Notes under the pieces: generated by a model
What the model saw: only the letters and a program-made list of their open reading frames with translations
Databases searched by the model: none
What the model was told of the DNA's origin: nothing
In this document: one piece after another, positions 56,690 through 64,000 of the stretch
Position numbering within the stretch: the first letter of the stretch is position 1
How the letters are laid out: the number at the start of each line of letters is the position of its first letter
Program-made: the position numbers and the translations under genes
Source: JAJVID01 sp963743425
Lineage (GTDB): Bacteria; Acidobacteriota; Blastocatellia; RBC074
NCBI GenBank assembly: GCA_963743425.1
Contig: CAVUPU010000007.1
Span: forward strand, 1-64,000
Reading direction: 5' to 3'
DNA: 64,000 bases

Positions 56690-58465
56690 TCAGGCCAGCG
56701 ACTTGATTTTCAACTCCGCCAATTGTTCCGGCGCTACTGCGCTCGGAGAGTCGGTCATCAGATCAGACCCGCTCGCCACCTTCGGGAACGCGATCACGTC
56801 GCGCAGCGATTTCGCCTTCGCGAAGAGCATCGCGGTCCGGTCGAGACCGATCGCGATTCCGCCGTGTGGAGGCGTGCCGTAACTGAGCGCATCCAGGAAG
56901 AAGCCGAACTTCTCGCGCGCCTCTTCTTCGCTGAGTCCCAGCGCCTTGAAGACCCTCGACTGCACGTCCGAGCGGTGGATTCGGATCGAGCCGCCGCCCA
57001 GCTCGTTCCCGTTGAAGACCAGGTCGTAGGCTTTGGCGCGCACCGAACCCGGATCGCTTTCGAGCTTGTCCAGGTCTTCGTCAACGGGCGAGGTGAACGG
57101 GTGATGCATCGCGTACCATCGTTTGTCGTCTTCATGGTACTCGAACATCGGGAAGTCGACGACCCAGAGCAGGCGGTATTCGTCTTCGTTGATCAATTTT
57201 TCGCGGCGGCCAACTTCCAGCCTTACCTGGCCGAGCGCGTTGCAGACCACATCCCATTTGCCGCCGATCATCAGGATCGCGGCGCCCGCTTTCGCGCCGG
57301 CGGCCTCGATCACTGCGTTGACGCCTTCGGCGCCGAGCGATTTCGTCAACGCCGATTTGCTCTCGCCTTCCAGGACCTGAATGTAGGCCAGTCCGCCAGC
57401 GCCGTGCTTCTTTGCGTGCTCGACGACATCGTCGAACTGTTTGCGCGACCAATTGGCCGCGCCGGGGACGACGACGCCTTTGACCGCGCCGCCTTTCTTG
57501 ACGGCGTCGGCGAAGACCGTGAACGCGCCGCCCTCGAACTGCGCGCTCAGATCGACGAGCTCGAGGCCGAAACGCAGGTCGGGTTTGTCCGAGCCGAAGC
57601 GGTTCATCGCCTCGGTGTACGCCATTCGCGGAAACGGCGTCGCGGGCGGTTCGACTCCGGCGGCTTTGAAAAGCCCGACGATCAGCGGCTCGATTGCGGC
57701 GAACACATCGTCCGGCTGGACGAAGCTCATCTCGATGTCTATCTGCGTGAATTCGGGCTGGCGGTCGGCGCGCAAATCCTCGTCGCGGAAGCATCGCGCG
57801 ATCTGGAAGTAGCGGTCGAAGCCCGCAATCATCAGCAGTTGTTTGAACAACTGCGGCGATTGCGGCAGCGCGAAGAATTTGCCGGGAAACTTCCGCGACG
57901 GCGCCAGATAATCGCGCGCGCCTTCGGGCGTCGATTTCGTCAGGATCGGCGTCTCGATCTCGTAAAAGCCCTGCGCGTCGAGCGAGCGACGCGCGGCCAG
58001 CGCCAGCTCGTGTCGCAGTTTGAAATTGCGCTGCATCTCAGGACGGCGCAGATCCAGATAGCGGTACTTCAGTCGCAGGTCTTCAGCCGCCTTGCAGTTG
58101 TCTATCTCGAACGGAGGAGTCTGCGCGTCATTGAGAATCTTCAACTCCGAGGCGAGCACTTCGACCTCGCCCGTCACCATGTTCGGGTTGTAGTTCTCCT
58201 CGGTGCGCGCTACGCACTCGCCGGTGACGGCCAGCACATACTCCGTGCGCGCCTGCCGTGCGCGGTCGAGCAACCCGGCGTCCACCTCATCGCGGAAGAC
58301 TATCTGCGCGATGCCGTCGCGGTCGCGCAGGTGGATGAAGAGCAGCGAGCCGTGGTCGCGATAGCTGTTGACCCAGCCCATCAGCGTGACCGTTTGACCT
58401 ACGTGTACGCGGCGCAACTCGCCGCAGGAGTGAGTGCGTTTCGTCTGTCCTAAATGATCGAGCAT
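56690..58465 (-). CDS. aspS: Aspartyl-tRNA synthetase
   Basis: 591 residues, class IIb. OB-fold anticodon domain (VGQTVTLMGWVNSYRDHGSL), motif 2 ARCFRDEDLRADRQPEFTQI, the bacterial GAD insertion (about 290-410), motif 3 GIAIGLDRTAMLFAKAKSLR. Normal bacterial length. Charges tRNA-Asp. It follows hisS by 71 bases on the same strand, a common bacterial pair. Confidence 0.96.
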   Translation of the reverse strand: MLDHLGQTKRTHSCGELRRVHVGQTVTLMGWVNSYRDHGSLLFIHLRDRDGIAQIVFRDEVDAGLLDRARQARTEYVLAVTGECVARTEENYNPNMVTGEVEVLASELKILNDAQTPPFEIDNCKAAEDLRLKYRYLDLRRPEMQRNFKLRHELALAARRSLDAQGFYEIETPILTKSTPEGARDYLAPSRKFPGKFFALPQSPQLFKQLLMIAGFDRYFQIARCFRDEDLRADRQPEFTQIDIEMSFVQPDDVFAAIEPLIVGLFKAAGVEPPATPFPRMAYTEAMNRFGSDKPDLRFGLELVDLSAQFEGGAFTVFADAVKKGGAVKGVVVPGAANWSRKQFDDVVEHAKKHGAGGLAYIQVLEGESKSALTKSLGAEGVNAVIEAAGAKAGAAILMIGGKWDVVCNALGQVRLEVGRREKLINEDEYRLLWVVDFPMFEYHEDDKRWYAMHHPFTSPVDEDLDKLESDPGSVRAKAYDLVFNGNELGGGSIRIHRSDVQSRVFKALGLSEEEAREKFGFFLDALSYGTPPHGGIAIGLDRTAMLFAKAKSLRDVIAFPKVASGSDLMTDSPSAVAPEQLAELKIKSLA

Positions 58466-58536
58466 TGTGAATTTCCTACTTCTTCAAAGTCAGCGGTACT
58501 GTGCCTAATTCAAGATGCGAAGAGCGCGAAGGAGGC

Positions 58537-59856
58537 TCAATAAACACCCGTCTCCTTCGTATTCTCCGTAGGTTTTTTTTTCAGCTTCGAGATAATTTCG
58601 TCGAGCGCGAGCGATTCCTGTTCGCCTGCAGCCAGATTCTTCAAACCATATTTGCCGCTGGCCACTTCGTCTTCGCCGATGATCAACGCGTAGCGGGCGC
58701 GCGATTTGTCGGCCGCCGCCATCGCCTTCTTCATCTTGCGGTTCTCGAATTCCATCGCCACGGCCACTCCGGCGGCGCGCAGATCGCGGGCGACATTGAA
58801 CGCTCGGCCGCGCGCCGCGTCGCCCAGAAAGACGATGAAGAGATCAGGCGCGTCCGCCGCGCGCAACCTTTCCGCTTCGTCGTCGGGCAGCGCCATCACC
58901 ATCCGGTCCAGACCGAACGCGAAGCCAAAGCCTTTGGTCGGCGGCCCGCCGAGCGTTTCGCTCAGCCCGTCGTAGCGGCCCCCGCCGACCAGCGTGTTCT
59001 GCGCTCCGAGCTTGTCATTGCCGACGATCTCGAACGCCGTGCGTGTGTAATAATCCAGCCCGCGCACCATTCGCGGGTTGACGGCGTAGGCGACGCCACG
59101 CGCGTCGAGAAGCGCCTTGAACTCCTCGAAGTGTTCGAGCGAGGCTTCGTCAAGCGAATCGGTGATCACAGGCAGCGTCTCGATCACCGGCTGGCAGCTT
59201 TCGATCTTGCAATCGAAGACGCGCAGCGCGTTCGCTTCGTACCTGTGATGGCAATCGGCGCAGAGATCGTCCAGCTTCGGCCTGATCGCCTCGCGCAGCT
59301 TCTCCAGATAGGCCGCGCGGCTCGCCGGTTCGCCGACCGAATTGATCAGGAGCGTCGTGTTGGTGATCTTCAGTTCTTTTAAAAACCAGTCGAGCATCTC
59401 TATGACTTCGGCCTCGATCGCCGGGTCGTCGCTCGACCCCATCACCTCCGCGCCGATCTGATAGAACTGGCGGTAGCGGCCCGCCTGCGGCCGCTCGCGG
59501 CGGAACATCGGGCCGGAGTAATAGAGCCTGGTCAATTCGCCCGGCGATTTGTCGGCGAAGATCTTGTGCTGAATGTAAGCGCGCACGACCGGCGCGGTGT
59601 TTTCGGGCCGCAGCGTCAGCGATTCGCCCTCACTGTCGGCGCGGGCGCGGTCAGTGAAGGTGTACATCTCCTTGTGGACGATGTCGGTCGCTTCGCCGAC
59701 GCCGCGCGCGAACAACTCGGTCTTCTCGAAGATCGGCGTGCGGATTTCGCGGTAGCCGTAGCGGCGGAAAGCCTCGCGCGCCACGTCCTCGACGCGCCGC
59801 CAAAGCGGCATGTCTTCGGGCAGGATGTCTCTTGTTCCTCGAATAGTCTGAATCAT
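58537..59856 (-). CDS. hisS: Histidyl-tRNA synthetase
   Basis: 439 residues, class IIa. IRGTRDILPEDMPLW, motif 2 MFRRERPQAGRYRQFYQIG, the histidine A motif RGLDYYTRTAFEI, and motif 3 GFAFGLDRMVMALP. Anticodon-binding domain at the end. A promoter with extended -10 lies about 100 bases upstream. Leads aspS. Confidence 0.96.
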   Translation of the reverse strand: MIQTIRGTRDILPEDMPLWRRVEDVAREAFRRYGYREIRTPIFEKTELFARGVGEATDIVHKEMYTFTDRARADSEGESLTLRPENTAPVVRAYIQHKIFADKSPGELTRLYYSGPMFRRERPQAGRYRQFYQIGAEVMGSSDDPAIEAEVIEMLDWFLKELKITNTTLLINSVGEPASRAAYLEKLREAIRPKLDDLCADCHHRYEANALRVFDCKIESCQPVIETLPVITDSLDEASLEHFEEFKALLDARGVAYAVNPRMVRGLDYYTRTAFEIVGNDKLGAQNTLVGGGRYDGLSETLGGPPTKGFGFAFGLDRMVMALPDDEAERLRAADAPDLFIVFLGDAARGRAFNVARDLRAAGVAVAMEFENRKMKKAMAAADKSRARYALIIGEDEVASGKYGLKNLAAGEQESLALDEIISKLKKKPTENTKETGVY

Positions 59857-59959
59857 ATAAGTCTCTGTTGTCGTCGTTCAGTTGTTTTTCGCTGATTTTG
59901 GACGACCGCCATCGCAATGGCGTCACAGGCGGGATCGAGCCTGACAGATTAAGTCGCGG

Positions 59960-59987
59960 ATTGTAGCATAGCCGCTGGCTTGGCCAA
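59960..59987 (-). promoter_or_regulatory. Promoter of hisS-aspS
   Basis: On the minus strand TTGGCC, 16-base spacer, then TGCTACAAT (extended -10 TGnTACAAT) at 59960-59965, 104 bases before the hisS ATG. Confidence 0.55.
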
Positions 59988-60031
59988 ATTCGCCACTGGA
60001 AATGAAACTAGACAGGATTTAAAAGCATGAA

Positions 60032-60110
60032 AATCAACCACGAAGAAACGAAGAACACGAAGAAGAACAGAAAAAAACCTTCGCGCTCTTCGTTTCTTCG
60101 TGGTTGATTC
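60032..60110. repeat. CACGAAG-type hairpin repeat (family B)
   Basis: Arms AATCAACCACGAAGAAACGA(AGAACACGAAG) and mirror (CTTCGCGCTCTTCGTTTCTT)CGTGGTTGATT; two mismatches. Ends 15 bases before the ATG of the enoyl-CoA hydratase gene. A half copy is near 60927-60950. Confidence 0.85.
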
Positions 60111-60124
60111 TCAGCGGAGGAATT

Positions 60125-60874
60125 ATGCTTACAATCGAACGGCGCGCCAATATCTTGCTGCTCACGCTTAACCGCCCGGAAAAGCGCAACTCGCTTCATC
60201 CTGATTTGATCGACCACTTGTCGAAAGCGATCGACGACGCGGCGGATGATGAATCTCTGAACATCGTAGTCATCACGGGCGCGGGGACGACTTTCTGCGC
60301 GGGATTGGATTTGAACCATCTGCTCAGCCTCGAAACGGCGGGCAAGGTCGCTTATGTCGAGGCCGTCTTTGCGCTCTTCCTGCAAATCTACGCGCTGCCG
60401 CAACCCGTGATCGCCGCGATCAACGGCCCCGCGGTGGCCGGCGGATTCGATCTGGCGGCTATGTGCGACATGCGGCTCTGCGCGCCCACGGCGACCTTCG
60501 CTCAAACCGAAATCCTGCTGGGGCTGACTCAGATCGCCTATCCGCTCTACAAGATCATCGGCTTCGGCCGCGCGAAAGAGATGGCGATGACCGGCGACGC
60601 GATCAGCGCCGATGAAGCCTATCGAATCGGGTTGGTCAATCACATTTATCCGGGCGACGAACTGCTCCAAGAGGCTTTGAAGTTGGCCGGAAAATTGGCG
60701 TCGAGGCCGCGCCAGGCGTTGTTTGAGACAAAGCGGTTGAGCCACGAATTGCTCGATCTCGACACGGCCTCGGCCTTCGAGCGAATGAAAGGCGCGATCA
60801 TCGAAAGGCTGTCATCGGAGGAGAGCCGGCGGAAGGCCGACGAATTCGTTGAGAGATTGAAGCAGAAGAGGTAG
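60125..60874 (+). CDS. Enoyl-CoA hydratase/isomerase family protein
   Basis: 249 residues, crotonase fold. LTLNRPEKRNSLHPDLID, oxyanion-hole segment GAGTTFCAGLDLNHLL, NGPAVAGGFDLAAMCDMRLC. The catalytic Glu pair of the classical hydratase is not clear, so it may be an isomerase or other crotonase. RBS GGAGG four bases from ATG. Alone between the tRNA synthetase and CinA genes. Confidence 0.88.
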   Translation: MLTIERRANILLLTLNRPEKRNSLHPDLIDHLSKAIDDAADDESLNIVVITGAGTTFCAGLDLNHLLSLETAGKVAYVEAVFALFLQIYALPQPVIAAINGPAVAGGFDLAAMCDMRLCAPTATFAQTEILLGLTQIAYPLYKIIGFGRAKEMAMTGDAISADEAYRIGLVNHIYPGDELLQEALKLAGKLASRPRQALFETKRLSHELLDLDTASAFERMKGAIIERLSSEESRRKADEFVERLKQKR

Positions 60875-61218
60875 GTTGAACTGAAGCGCTAAATCAGACC
60901 AGGAAACATTGGTCCAGATATTCAAACTACGAAGAAACGAAGAACACGAAAACCGCTTTCCCGGTCGCGGAGCGACCACGTGAGCTTATCCCGGCTTTTA
61001 TGGTCTTTGAAAATTAAACGCAACCACGTAGTGGCGGGTTTTCCCCGCCCTGGTCTGTGATCGAGGCGATTGCGGCGGGGAAAACCCGCCCCTACATTGG
61101 ATTGTGTGGTTGCATTTATTTTTCAAGGACCATAAAAGCCGGGATAAGCTCAAATGCCGCTCCGCGGCAGGTGAATCGAATTATTCCCGCCGTGGTAGAG
61201 AAACGATTGCGCCATTGT
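60875..61218. other. Intergenic filled by nested repeats
   Basis: 344 bases holding a family B half copy (about 60927-60950) and the nested family C element at 60982-61151. No gene. Confidence 0.65.
60982..61151. repeat. Nested palindromic element (family C)
   Basis: Outer arms GAGCTTATCCCGGCTTTTAT(GGTC) mirrored at 61128-61151; inside TTTGAAAATTAAACGCAACC(ACGTAG) and its partner; core GGCGGGTTTTCCCCGCC mirrored. The inner layout equals 42176-42322 with a different core. Confidence 0.8.
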
Positions 61219-61950
61219 TTACTCGCTTCGCACGAACTTTTCATGATCCAGAATCGTGATCAGCTCTTTGGCCGCCGATTCGAGCGCGACGCCGTCCTTA
61301 GATTCGAGCGTGACTTTGACGCGATAATCGGGCGAGGAGAAACTCGGATAGGAGCCGATGGCGACCTGCGGGTGGGCGTCGGCCACGGCGCGCAGTCCTC
61401 CGGCGATGTCGAACTCCTCCTGAAGCGTGTAGAACGCCCGCGCGAAGAACGGCGCGACGCGGAACCGCTCGCGGATCGCCATGAATTTTTTGCGGAAGAG
61501 TTCGGGCACGCCGGGCAGGATGAAGACGTTTCTGACTCTCAATATGGGCCAGCGCGTCTCTTCGGTAACAAGCAGTTCGGCGCCTTCGGGCACGTCGGCC
61601 ATCCGCAGCCGCGATTCATCAACATCGGCGCCGAAATATGTTTTCAACCTGGCTTCGAGCTCTGGGCGCCGGACGAGCGGAACGTCGAAGGCGCGCGAGA
61701 CTCCGGCCAGCGTCACATCGTCGTGCGTAGGCCCCACGCCTCCCGAAGTGAAGACGTGATCGAACCGCGCCGACAGCTCGCGCACGGCCGCCGCGACATC
61801 TTCCAGGTCGTCCGGGATGGTCACGATCCGGCGCAGCCCGACGCCGAGTTCGCGCAGCTCGCCGATCAGCAGCCGGGCGTTCTGGTCCTCGGTCTTGCCG
61901 CTCAGGATTTCATCGCCGATCACAAGTATTGCAGCCGTCGGTACGCTCAT
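61219..61950 (-). CDS. CinA N-terminal domain (molybdopterin-binding-like) protein
   Basis: 243 residues. AILVIGDEILSGKTEDQNA, TSGGVGPTHDDVTLAGVSRA and ILPGVPELFRKKF are the signatures of the MoaB/MogA-like CinA N-terminal domain; the last 80 residues are the usual small KH-like part (AIGSYPSFSSPDYRVKVTLE). The C-terminal nicotinamide-nucleotide amidase domain of full CinA is absent. It may be a pyrophosphatase of ADP-ribose-type nucleotides. ATG 61950 gives the normal start; a longer frame to 62010 exists. Confidence 0.88.
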   Translation of the reverse strand: MSVPTAAILVIGDEILSGKTEDQNARLLIGELRELGVGLRRIVTIPDDLEDVAAAVRELSARFDHVFTSGGVGPTHDDVTLAGVSRAFDVPLVRRPELEARLKTYFGADVDESRLRMADVPEGAELLVTEETRWPILRVRNVFILPGVPELFRKKFMAIRERFRVAPFFARAFYTLQEEFDIAGGLRAVADAHPQVAIGSYPSFSSPDYRVKVTLESKDGVALESAAKELITILDHEKFVRSE

Positions 61951-62027
61951 ACGCGCAATCATATCCATAGCAGACAACAAATGGAACAAAAGTTTAATGG
62001 TGAGCGTCATTACCGCGAGCGGCGCCG

Positions 62028-62100
62028 ATCAGTACCGCGAGCGCGGCTCGATCAATGGCTGACTGACTGGGTCGCGCTCGCTACCGCTCGCGGTACTGAT
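62028..62100. repeat. GTAC-type hairpin repeat, GCGAGCG variant (family A)
   Basis: Arms ATCAGTACCGCGAGCG and CGCTCGCGGTACTGAT, 41-base centre; flanked by a second half copy (TTACCGCGAGCGGC) at about 62010. Between cinA-like and A2M genes. Confidence 0.8.
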
Positions 62101-62221
62101 TTTTTCGCAAGGGGCGGCTCGCTCATACGTTCTTCCCAACGAAGGTAAAATGATCTCGGTCATCGCCCCCACGTTGTCTATGGATTGTTTAACGGCTAGC
62201 TCAGGAAAGGAATCTTGGCCA

Positions 62222-64000
62222 ATGAAAACCACAATTGTTCACTTCAAAAATTCTCCGCCGCGGTCGTTCATCCTGTTGTGTCTGGCGCTTCTGCTCCTGC
62301 CCTTCGCGATAGAATCCGACGCGAGCGGGCAGAGGAGACGTCCTATAATCAGAGTCTCCGGAGAAAGCTCCGGACTGGTCTTCCGTTTGAGCGAAGCTCA
62401 GGACGAAGCCCAGCGGCAAACACAACCGCAGATCGCCAGACCGGCGACCGAGCCGCTCTCCGACGAAGCCACTCAGAACCTGCTCAAACGGCTGCCGCCG
62501 ATCAAGGTCGAAGGCGATGACCAGAAAGATTTCGCGCTGCGCGACCGTTCGCTGCCCGCGCCCCGCACGGGTCAGACTATCAGCGAGGCCTTTCCGCCGG
62601 CGAGCGGCGCGGGACAACCCGAACAGGTCGCGTCAGGCCCGCTCGAAGTCCTGCGCGTCTCGCCGGAAGGCGACGTGCCGATCGCGCCGCATCTGAGCGT
62701 CACATTCTCGCAGCCGATGGTCGCCGTCACGTCGAATGAAGATTTGAGCGCCGCGCAGGTTCCAGTCAAAATCTCGCCGCAACCGCAAGGCAAATGGCGA
62801 TGGCTTGGGACAAAGACTCTATTGTTCGAGCCGGCGGTTCGCTTCCCGATGGCGACCAATTACTCGGTGGAAATTCCCGCCGGAACGAAATCGGCCACGG
62901 GCGGCGCGCTCGGCGCGGCGAAGCGATGGACGTTCTCGACGACGCCGCCTCAGGTCAAATCGAGTTGGCCGACCGGCGGCCCGCATTCGCGCAATCCGCT
63001 CTTCTTCATCGAATTCGATCAGCGCATCGAACCCGACTCGATGCTCAAAAAGATCCGCCTGAGCGCGTCGGGCCGCGTGTGGACGTTGCGGCTGGCGACC
63101 GCCGGCGAGATCGAGGCCGACGAGAACGTCAACCGGATGGTCAAAGCCGCGAATAAAGATTGCTGGATCGCTTTCCGCGCCGTCGCAGACGATCCGCAGA
63201 ACCCCTTGCTGACGAGCGCGACCTACGCTTACACGGTCGAATCGGGCGCGCCTTCAGCCGAAGGCCCTCGCGTGACGGCCAGCGGCCAGTCATTCCAATT
63301 TTCGACATACGGCCCGCTCCTCGTGAAGAGCCATCGCTGCGGGTATGACAACAACTGCCCGCCGGGGACGCCCTGGATGATCGAGTTCAATAATTCGCTC
63401 GACTTGAATGCTTTCGACAAAGCGCAGATTCGTGTCACTCCCGAATTGCCGGGAATGAAAGTGAACAATTACAGCAATTGGATAAACATTGAAGGCGCGT
63501 CGAAAGGCCGCACGGTTTACACCGTCACGCTCGACACTTCGATCCGCGACACCTACGGGCAAACGCTGGGCGAAAACAAGACGCTGACCTTCAGAGTTGG
63601 CGACGCATTTCCCAATCTGGCCGCGACCGCCGAAGGTCTGGCCGTGCTCGACCCATACAGCCAGCCGAAATTTTCAATCTTCAGTGTCAATCACGGGCAA
63701 CTGAAAGTCAGCCTTTACGAAGTGGCTCCCGAGCACTGGAGCCAATACGCGGCTTTCATGCGCGAAGCGCAGCAGTACGGTTATCGCCGCGGCCAACGTG
63801 GCCGGACGCATGCCGCCGATCGGGCGATTGATCTCTTCGAAGGTCATTGACGTGGCGAAGAAGCAGGACGAACTTGCCGAGACGCCGATCGATCTGAAAC
63901 CCGCGCTCAACGAAGGTTTAGGTCACGTCATCGTAGACGTCGAAGCCGTTCAGCCGCCGCGCAACGAATGGGAGCGACGTTCGCTGCAAGTCTGGATTCA
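62222..64000 (+). CDS. Alpha-2-macroglobulin-family protein (5' part, frameshifted)
   Basis: Signal peptide (SFILLCLALLLLPFAIES), a Gln/Arg-rich linker, then bacterial Ig-like MG domains: LEVLRVSPEGDVPIAPHLSV with FSQPMVAVTS, WLGTKTLLFEPAVRFPMATN, FIEFDQRIEPDSMLKKIRLS, and TPWMIEFNNSLDLNAFDKAQ. Bacterial A2Ms are very large periplasmic protease traps; here only the first 590 residues are in the window. The frame stops at 63850, but from about 63790-63805 another frame continues ISSKVIDVAKKQDELAETPI and LNEGLGHVIVDVEAVQPP, the normal continuation to the window end. So a frameshift lies near 63790-63805. RBS GGAAAGGAA. Confidence 0.85.

Noticed and set aside
56723..58453. 576-codon plus-strand frame opposite aspS
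   Set aside because: Antisense shadow of aspS.

Overview
The 64 kb window looks like soil-type Acidobacteriota, probably class Blastocatellia. This is inferred from gene content: an Oar-like TonB receptor with a carboxypeptidase-regulatory plug, several FG-GAP/ASPIC-UnbV (CRTAC1-like) surface proteins, a TPR-CHAT protein, and intergenic DNA full of large inverted repeats. No rRNA or tRNA gene was seen. Most genes are on the minus strand.

Layout. 1-5.3 kb (minus): a locus of an AvrRpt2/C70-like cysteine peptidase, an unknown protein, a 57-aa Ser/Gly-tailed peptide and a TPR-CHAT protease-like protein cut by the window edge. 5.8-18.1 kb (minus): one long operon-like run with three FG-GAP/ASPIC proteins, a DJ-1/PfpI protein, an RnfD-like membrane protein, a 4Fe-4S polyferredoxin membrane protein, FixH-like proteins and small membrane proteins, probably a membrane electron-transfer system with large exported partners. 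18.3-24.1 kb: a peroxidase-related protein whose CxxC second cysteine is a UGA followed by a bacterial SECIS-like hairpin (candidate selenoprotein), an MFS transporter, a TonB receptor and a 64-aa coiled-coil protein. 24.6-27.2 kb: one ORF joining a flavin-halogenase-like domain to a complete sigma-54 activator. 27.5-34.7 kb: secreted proteins, a benzoate-CoA-ligase-like enzyme, a peroxiredoxin and an NAD-dependent epimerase-like protein. 35.2-37.6 kb: a siroheme nitrite/sulfite reductase with what looks like a cysteine attenuator (Cys-rich leader peptide, alternative hairpin, terminator). 38-44.3 kb: a GH88-like hydrolase, an SDR, an OmpA protein and a TolC protein. 44.4-51.1 kb: arginine biosynthesis (argC, argB, argD, an argA-like GNAT, argJ) with a gamma-glutamylcyclotransferase and a transposase remnant. 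51.3-64 kb: mutL, an OmpW-like barrel, an IS4-type element, aspS-hisS, an enoyl-CoA hydratase, a CinA-domain protein and the start of an alpha-2-macroglobulin.

Two things run through the window. First, at least four families of long inverted repeats fill the gaps; one (arms containing ACCACGAAGAAACGAAG) sits just upstream of the ribosome-binding site of several unrelated genes. Second, at least six genes carry 1-2 nt frameshifts (the TIMP-like gene, the small membrane protein, a CRTAC1 gene, GH88, mutL, A2M). These are either assembly errors or a sign of a mutator lineage, since mutL itself is one of them; raw reads would decide.
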